The notes under the pieces: generated by a model
What the model was told of the DNA's origin: nothing
The model's input: the letters and a program-made list of their open reading frames with translations, nothing else
Databases searched by the model: none
Assembly: GCA_038532735.1 (NCBI GenBank)
Contig: JBCBAC010000002.1
Location: forward strand, 62,001 to 126,000
DNA from: JAHTBL01 sp038532735
GTDB taxonomy: Bacteria; Pseudomonadota; Alphaproteobacteria; Rhodobacterales; Rhodobacteraceae
Length of the DNA: 64,000 nucleotides
Direction of reading: 5' to 3'
Shown here: positions 59,432 through 64,000 of the stretch, piece after piece
How positions within the stretch are numbered: the stretch's first letter is position 1
Layout of the letters: every line of letters starts with the position of its first letter
Made by a program: the position numbers and the translations under genes

Positions 59432-60408
59432 GCGGGGGCGAAACTTTCTTCATAAAAGCGCAGCCAATTGCCGCCCATTATACCGTCTGCCTCTGCCTCT
59501 GAGAAGCCTGCGCTGTGCAAACCGCGGCGGATGTTCTCGAAATCGCGGTTGTCCTTGAACCAATCGGGCATCGGTGGGAAACCTGCATTTTCGGCAGAGC
59601 CTTCACCATAGTCGATCTCTTTGCTCCACCGGCCAACGCGCATCCACTCGACAACGCTGTCGGGCTGGTCCTGGCACAGGTCTGTCCCGATCCCCAGATG
59701 CTCCGCCCCGTAGCGGGATGCGGCTTCGGCAATCATCTCGCAGAAACTGTCCAAAGTGCAGGCGCCACCGTCTTTCAGATGATGCGGATAGACTGAAAAG
59801 CCCAGCATCCCGCCGCGCTTGGTGAGCGCCCGCAACACCTCGTCGGATTTGTTGCGCCGCGCCGCGTGCCACCACGCCGGATTGGCATGGGTGATCGCAA
59901 TCGGGCGGCTAGAGTGATCAATCGCCTCCAAGGTCGAGCGATCTGCCGAATGGCTCATATCAACCACAAGACCCACGCGGTTCATCTCGGCCACAGCCTG
60001 CTTGCCAAAGCGCGTCAGGCCCGTGTCGTCGTCTTCATAACAGCCCGTCGCGAGGAGCGACTGGTTATTGTAGGTCAGCTGCATGAAACGTATGCCCAGC
60101 TGGTGGCAGATCTCGATCAGGCCAATATCGTCTTCAATGGGGCTTGGGTTCTGAAACCCGAAGAATATCGCGGTGCGCCCTGTCTCTTGCGCGTGGCGGA
60201 CATCGGCGGCTGTGGTGCCTTTGAAAATCAGGTCTGGAAACTGCTCAAACCAGCGGTTCCATGCCTCCAACCGAAGCACCATTTCGCGGAAGCTCTCGTG
60301 ATAGGCGATGGTGACGTGGACGGCATCGACACCGCCTTCCCGCATCTGGCGAAAGATGGTCTCGGACCAGTTGGCATATTGCAGATTGTCGATCAAGGGT
60401 GTGCACAT
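59428..60408 (-). CDS. Peptidase M19 (membrane dipeptidase)-like protein lacking the N-terminal HxD
   Basis: 326-aa metallohydrolase-fold protein. 'VVDMSHSADRSTLEAI' and 'ITHANPAWWHAARRN' are the M19 signatures with two metal His. The usual first metal motif His-x-Asp near the N-terminus is replaced by 'PLIDNLQYANW', so one metal site may be lost or changed. Close relatives without HxD stand beside the dgcAB dimethylglycine genes of Pseudomonas, as far as I recall. Start at 60408; the frame upstream has no ribosome site. First gene of the operon. Confidence 0.87.
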   Translation of the reverse strand: MCTPLIDNLQYANWSETIFRQMREGGVDAVHVTIAYHESFREMVLRLEAWNRWFEQFPDLIFKGTTAADVRHAQETGRTAIFFGFQNPSPIEDDIGLIEICHQLGIRFMQLTYNNQSLLATGCYEDDDTGLTRFGKQAVAEMNRVGLVVDMSHSADRSTLEAIDHSSRPIAITHANPAWWHAARRNKSDEVLRALTKRGGMLGFSVYPHHLKDGGACTLDSFCEMIAEAASRYGAEHLGIGTDLCQDQPDSVVEWMRVGRWSKEIDYGEGSAENAGFPPMPDWFKDNRDFENIRRGLHSAGFSEAEADGIMGGNWLRFYEESFAPA

Positions 60409-60586
60409 GCGTTGAGTTTGGCGACACAAACGCTGCAGTTCCAGCCCAAAACCGACGCCCGCCCCCGGCTTTCTGACACGCGATCCTTTGCCGATCCCGT
60501 CATGCGTTTTTGGCGGGGCACAGCCCAAGCGGCAGAAAAAGTGACAACGTCATGGAACTGTTGCGAGATTTTGGTTTTTTCAATTT

Positions 60587-61444
60587 ATGAAAGACCGTTT
60601 CGACCCCCTGATTGCAGACCGCGCCCAATGGCTTTTTGCTGAGACACCACACGCCCGGCTCGCACGCGAGACGCTGACCGGTTTGCTCAGCTACGGCCGC
60701 ACGTTGGACTTGGCCCGGCAATTTGAGCATCAGACAACAGCGCACATCATGACAAAGATGGCCCACCAACTGGCGCGCGATGTGCAAGTGTCTGGTCTGG
60801 AGCATATCCCGCGCCACGGCCCTGCCCTGATCGTCGCCAATCACCCGACAGGGATCGCGGATGGGATTATCCTGTATCACCTGATCGCGCGCATCCGGCC
60901 CGATCTTTTCTTCTATGCGAATGGCGACATTCTGAAGGTGCTGCCACAGATGCGCGACATGATCGTGCCTGTGGAATGGAAGGAGGAGCGGCGTTCCCTG
61001 AAAAAGACCCGGCAAACCATGTCGCTGACCCGCACTGCAATTGAAGATGGTCGGTTGGGCGTGATTTTCCCGTCGGGACGTCTGGCCAAGCGACGGGGCC
61101 TGAAGCTGCACGAGCGCCCTTGGATGCCGTCGGCGGCGATGATCGCCCGCAAGTTCGAGCTTCCCGTGATCCCGATCAACATCCGCGCGCGAAACTCCGT
61201 GCTGTTTTATCTTTTTGATCTGATGCACCCGACGCTGCGCGATATCACCTTATTTCACGAGACGCTGAACAAGGACCGCCAACCCTTCCGCCTGACAATC
61301 GGGGAGCCAATCTCGGGCGCGGGGCTGCCCGCGCAATCTGACGAGGGCATCGACATCTTGCGACGTGAGACTTTGGCGCTTGGCGGCCAACATGCGCCCG
61401 CTGTGTCGCTGGTCGACAGCAGCCGCAAACCCGCTTGGGTTTAG
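60587..61444 (+). CDS. PlsC-like phospholipid/glycerol acyltransferase
   Basis: 285-aa membrane-associated acyltransferase. The catalytic block NHPTGIAD (NHx4D) and the substrate block 'FPSGRLAKRRG' are visible, plus 'LPVIPINIRARNS'. There is a long N-terminal extension before the PlsC domain (domain from about residue 65). It may act in lysophospholipid or ornithine-lipid synthesis. Divergent from the M19 operon. Confidence 0.88.
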   Translation: MKDRFDPLIADRAQWLFAETPHARLARETLTGLLSYGRTLDLARQFEHQTTAHIMTKMAHQLARDVQVSGLEHIPRHGPALIVANHPTGIADGIILYHLIARIRPDLFFYANGDILKVLPQMRDMIVPVEWKEERRSLKKTRQTMSLTRTAIEDGRLGVIFPSGRLAKRRGLKLHERPWMPSAAMIARKFELPVIPINIRARNSVLFYLFDLMHPTLRDITLFHETLNKDRQPFRLTIGEPISGAGLPAQSDEGIDILRRETLALGGQHAPAVSLVDSSRKPAWV

Positions 61445-61499
61445 CGTCACCTTTTTAACTGGAAAAACGGGGAAGGCCGCGCTAGGCCAAGGCGCAAGC

Positions 61500-61576
61500 G
61501 TCCCCTTAGCTCAGCTGGATAGAGCAGCCGACTTCTAATCGGCAGGTCGAGGGTTCGAATCCTTCAGGGGACGCCA
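61500..61576 (+). tRNA. tRNA-Arg (anticodon TCT)
   Basis: 77 nt with encoded CCA. Acceptor GTCCCCT/AGGGGAC, D-arm 'TAGCTCAGCTGGATAGAGCA' and T-loop 'GGTTCGAATCC' are normal. The anticodon loop CTTCTAA gives TCT, reading AGA/AGG arginine codons. Confidence 0.97.
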
Positions 61577-61645
61577 TGGTCTATTTTGCTGCGCGAAAGA
61601 CGACCGCCCCGCAAGGCATGCAAAATGAACGCCTAACCACCACTG

Positions 61646-61957
61646 TTAATGCGTCCAGGAACCCCGGCGATTGGTGGCAAAGTTATCGCCATACCCACCC
61701 GGCCGAATATTCGCTTTGCGCTTTTTCGGCTCTTGCACAATGACTTCGATCCCGTGCTCTTTGGCGTAATCGACGGCGGCTTCCTTGCTGTCGAACCGCA
61801 GGCGCACCTGAGACTGCGTATCGCTGGATGACGTCCAGCCCATCAGCGGATCAACCTCTCGTTTCGAGGCGGGCGCATATTCCAGAACCCAGTGATGGGT
61901 CTTCGCCGTTCCTGATGACATTGCTGTTTTCGCAGGTTGGTAAATGCGGGCGCGCAT
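61646..61957 (-). CDS. NDUFS4-like complex I accessory subunit (ETC complex I region)
   Basis: 103-aa protein. 'MRARIYQPAKTAMSSGTA', 'HWVLEYAP', 'WTSSSDTQSQVRLRFDSKEA' (in part) and 'YGDNFATNRRGSW' match the alphaproteobacterial homologue of the 18-kDa (AQDQ/NDUFS4) subunit of NADH dehydrogenase. Encoded away from the nuo operon, as usual. Start at 61957 with AAGGAAG. Confidence 0.92.
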   Translation of the reverse strand: MRARIYQPAKTAMSSGTAKTHHWVLEYAPASKREVDPLMGWTSSSDTQSQVRLRFDSKEAAVDYAKEHGIEVIVQEPKKRKANIRPGGYGDNFATNRRGSWTH

Positions 61958-62052
61958 GGCTGGCTTCCTTTGCGGTTCTTCTTGGTAAACCACAAGGGTT
62001 AGCCCCATCGCAAGGGGGCAAAACGATCAGTTTTCAGGGAGTTTTGAAGAAG

Positions 62053-62119
62053 ATTGGCTGCCGACCGGTCCACGAGGGAGCGAGGGGTGGGTGGGTGTGT
62101 GTTCCAGTCGGCAACCAAT
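62053..62119 (+). repeat. 16-bp inverted repeat with G-quadruplex motif in the loop
   Basis: Arms ATTGGCTGCCGACCGG (62053-62068) and CCAGTCGGCAACCAAT (62104-62119) pair over 16 positions with two mismatches. The 35-nt loop holds GGG-N5-GGGG-T-GGG-T-GGG (62076-62095), a canonical G4 pattern on the plus strand. No CDS covers it. Confidence 0.7.
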
Positions 62120-62320
62120 TCTGCTGCTTGCCCTCATTTTGTATCAATTCTAAGTATTTCCTTGCAATAAAAAAACCAAGCGGCTCCAAAGGGTCAAAAA
62201 TACTTACAGTTGAGCAGACCCGTAAATTACTGATTTCATTGTTTAATTATCACTTTCTGACAGAGTGCGACAAATAGGTGGCCGCAAAGTGAATCTGTTG
62301 AGATGACTCCGCTTGAAGTA
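62120..62320. other. AT-rich intergenic stretch upstream of uvrB
   Basis: About 200 nt with clearly lower GC than the surroundings and several A/T runs (such as AATAAAAAAACC). I find no convincing gene, RNA or repeat in it. It may hold the uvrB promoter region or be the remnant of an insertion. Confidence 0.5.
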
Positions 62321-62335
62321 GAACAAAAACAGATC
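62321..62335. promoter_or_regulatory. Candidate LexA (SOS) box of uvrB
   Basis: GAAC-AAAAACA-GATC matches the alphaproteobacterial LexA site GAAC-N7-GAAC (equal to GTTC-N7-GTTC) in seven of eight bases, 30 nt before the uvrB start. SOS control of uvr genes makes it plausible. Confidence 0.45.
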
Positions 62336-62364
62336 AAATTAGAGGGGTCAGCAAAGGAATCGCC

Positions 62365-64000
62365 ATGAACACGCCTGTTCTGCAGAACCCCGCCCCCGAT
62401 GTCCGTGATCGCCCGAAGCTGGAAGGGGGCATCGCATTTCGGATGGAGACGGAATTCAATGCTGCGGGCGACCAACCGACCGCAATTGCGGAACTGACCG
62501 AAGGCGTCAAAACCGGGGAGCGGGATCAGGTGCTTTTGGGCGCCACAGGCACCGGTAAGACCTTCACCATGGCCAAAGTGATCGAGGAAACCCAGCGCCC
62601 TGCGATTATTCTGGCGCCGAACAAGACCCTCGCCGCCCAGCTCTATGGGGAGTTCAAAGGGTTCTTTCCTGACAACGCGGTCGAGTATTTTGTGAGCTAT
62701 TACGACTACTACCAGCCCGAGGCATATGTCGCCCGCTCGGATACCTATATCGAGAAAGAAAGCCAGATCAACGAGCAGATCGACCGGATGCGCCACTCCG
62801 CCACCCGGGCGCTGCTGGAGCGGGACGATGTGATCATCGTGGCGTCGGTGTCCTGCATCTATGGCATCGGCTCGGTCGAAACCTATGGCGCAATGACTCA
62901 AGATTTGGCCGCAGGCAAAATGTATGACCAGCGTCAGATCATGGCCGATCTGATCGCCCAGCAGTACCGGCGTAACGATCAGGCGTTTCAGCGCGGCTCC
63001 TTCCGCGTGCGCGGTGACAGCCTAGAGATTTGGCCTGCCCACCTTGATGACCGCGCTTGGAAACTGTCTTTCTTTGGCGAAGAGCTGGAAGGGATCACCG
63101 AATTTGATCCGCTGACAGGGCAAAAAACCGACACGTTCGAAAAGATCCGGATTTATGCGAACAGCCACTACGTGACGCCCAAGCCCACGATGCAGCAGGC
63201 TGTGGTGAACATCAAAAAAGAGCTGAAGACGCGCCTTGATCAGCTGGTGAACGAGGGCAAGCTGCTGGAAGCCCAGCGCCTTGAGCAGCGCACCAATTTC
63301 GATATCGAGATGCTGGAGGCCACGGGAGTCTGCAACGGGATCGAGAACTACTCGCGCTACCTCACGGGCCGCGCGCCGGGTGAGCCGCCTCCCACCCTGT
63401 TCGAATTCATCCCCGACCATGCGATTGTTTTTGCCGACGAATCCCACGTCTCCGTCCCGCAGATCGGGGGCATGTATAAAGGCGACTACCGGCGCAAATT
63501 CACGCTGGCCGAACACGGCTTCCGGCTGCCCTCCTGCATGGACAACCGCCCGCTAAAGTTCGAGGAATGGGACGCCATGCGCCCGCAATCAGTCTTCGTA
63601 TCGGCCACACCCGCCGCGTGGGAGATTGAACAAGCGGGCGGTGTCTTCGTTGAACAGGTCATTCGCCCCACGGGCCTTCTGGACCCGGAGGTCGAAATTC
63701 GCCCGGTTGAGACGCAAGTCGATGATCTACTGGACGAAATTCGCCGCGTCACGGCAGAAGGCTACCGCACGCTTGTCACCACCCTGACCAAACGCATGGC
63801 CGAAGACCTGACCGAATACATGCACGAACAGGGCATCAAGGTGCGCTACATGCATTCGGATATCGACACGATTGAACGGATCGAAATCCTCCGCGATCTA
63901 CGCCTTGGGGCCTTTGACGTTCTGATCGGAATCAACCTTCTGCGCGAGGGGTTGGACATCCCCGAATGTGGTCTCGTCGCCATTCTGGACGCTGATAAGG
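62365..64000 (+). CDS. uvrB: UvrABC excinuclease subunit B (3' end outside window)
   Basis: First 545 codons of the DNA-damage helicase of nucleotide excision repair. Walker A 'GATGTGKT', the beta-hairpin 'YYDYYQPEAY', the DEAD-like 'FADESHVSVPQ' and motif V/VI region 'LLREGLDIPECGL' are present. A roughly 20-residue N-terminal extension ('NTPVLQNPAPDVRDRPKLEG') precedes the usual start. The gene runs off the right edge. Confidence 0.97.
   Translation, partial: MNTPVLQNPAPDVRDRPKLEGGIAFRMETEFNAAGDQPTAIAELTEGVKTGERDQVLLGATGTGKTFTMAKVIEETQRPAIILAPNKTLAAQLYGEFKGFFPDNAVEYFVSYYDYYQPEAYVARSDTYIEKESQINEQIDRMRHSATRALLERDDVIIVASVSCIYGIGSVETYGAMTQDLAAGKMYDQRQIMADLIAQQYRRNDQAFQRGSFRVRGDSLEIWPAHLDDRAWKLSFFGEELEGITEFDPLTGQKTDTFEKIRIYANSHYVTPKPTMQQAVVNIKKELKTRLDQLVNEGKLLEAQRLEQRTNFDIEMLEATGVCNGIENYSRYLTGRAPGEPPPTLFEFIPDHAIVFADESHVSVPQIGGMYKGDYRRKFTLAEHGFRLPSCMDNRPLKFEEWDAMRPQSVFVSATPAAWEIEQAGGVFVEQVIRPTGLLDPEVEIRPVETQVDDLLDEIRRVTAEGYRTLVTTLTKRMAEDLTEYMHEQGIKVRYMHSDIDTIERIEILRDLRLGAFDVLIGINLLREGLDIPECGLVAILDADK

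Noticed and set aside
1..64000. CRISPR array or insertion sequence
   Set aside because: No set of regularly spaced repeats and no transposase-like protein was seen anywhere in the window.

Overview
The window is a 64 kb piece of a GC-rich alphaproteobacterial chromosome, almost certainly from the Roseobacter group (Rhodobacteraceae) and from a bacteriochlorophyll-making strain. The gene content supports this: family proteins typical of Rhodobacteraceae (DUF6455, DUF1150, DUF1467, DUF3726, DUF465, Hint-domain), an NDUFS4-like complex I subunit, and bchE-bchJ for bacteriochlorophyll. Genes are packed tightly, with many ATGA stop/start overlaps. Almost everything is chromosomal core or lineage-typical; I see no insertion sequence, prophage or CRISPR array. 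One 100-N assembly gap (12761-12860) cuts a dehydrogenase gene.

Layout. 1-8.7 kb: rimO (cut by the left edge), gamma-glutamyltransferase, two DUF6455 genes around yigZ and dgkA, an M48 lipoprotein protease, a DCC oxidoreductase, a YbdK ligase and two membrane proteins. 8.7-16 kb: ubiK, then the overlapping set lgt - NDUFAF7-like methyltransferase - pgeF, a 48-aa basic protein, the gapped SDR gene, a GFA protein, a Hint protein without its cysteine, a second SDR, and an Lrp-type regulator divergent from trxB. 17-29 kb: a Met/Lys/Asp-repeat lipoprotein, fused ATP sulfurylase/APS kinase, Hsp20-DUF1150, purEK, NUDIX, histone-deacetylase-like and EEP hydrolases, EI24/DUF1467, methylmalonyl-CoA epimerase, a response regulator and a small pilin-like protein. 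29.5-36.4 kb: aspS, a cyclopropane-fatty-acid-synthase-like enzyme, bchJ-bchE and a GT87 membrane glycosyltransferase. 36.5-47.4 kb: carB, a small AT-richer insert with a HARE-HTH-like protein, a BrnA-like antitoxin, a KAS III enzyme, a region of strong RNA secondary structure before tdk, then proC-csaA-dehydrogenase, YbjN and a DMT transporter. 47.5-64 kb: groESL with CIRCE, TraB/GumN, family II pyrophosphatase, a HAD protein, MaoC, ribF, YcgN, two hydrolase/isomerase genes, prs, a three-gene overlapping operon (M19 dipeptidase-like, 549-aa unknown, DUF3726), an acyltransferase, tRNA-Arg(TCT), an NDUFS4-like subunit and uvrB (cut by the right edge).

The most informative signals are regulatory. 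The bchE promoter carries a perfect PpsR/CrtJ palindrome overlapped by an FNR-type box, and the same box form (TTGAC-N4-ATCAA) lies upstream of both DUF6455 genes, which suggests a local oxygen-responsive (FnrL) regulon. An almost perfect Lrp consensus lies between the lrp-type gene and trxB, a TTACCAA operator lies before the MaoC gene, and CIRCE lies before groES. Unexplained structure includes a 16-bp inverted repeat with a G-quadruplex motif in its loop, a dispersed gene-end repeat, and the RNA-like region before tdk.
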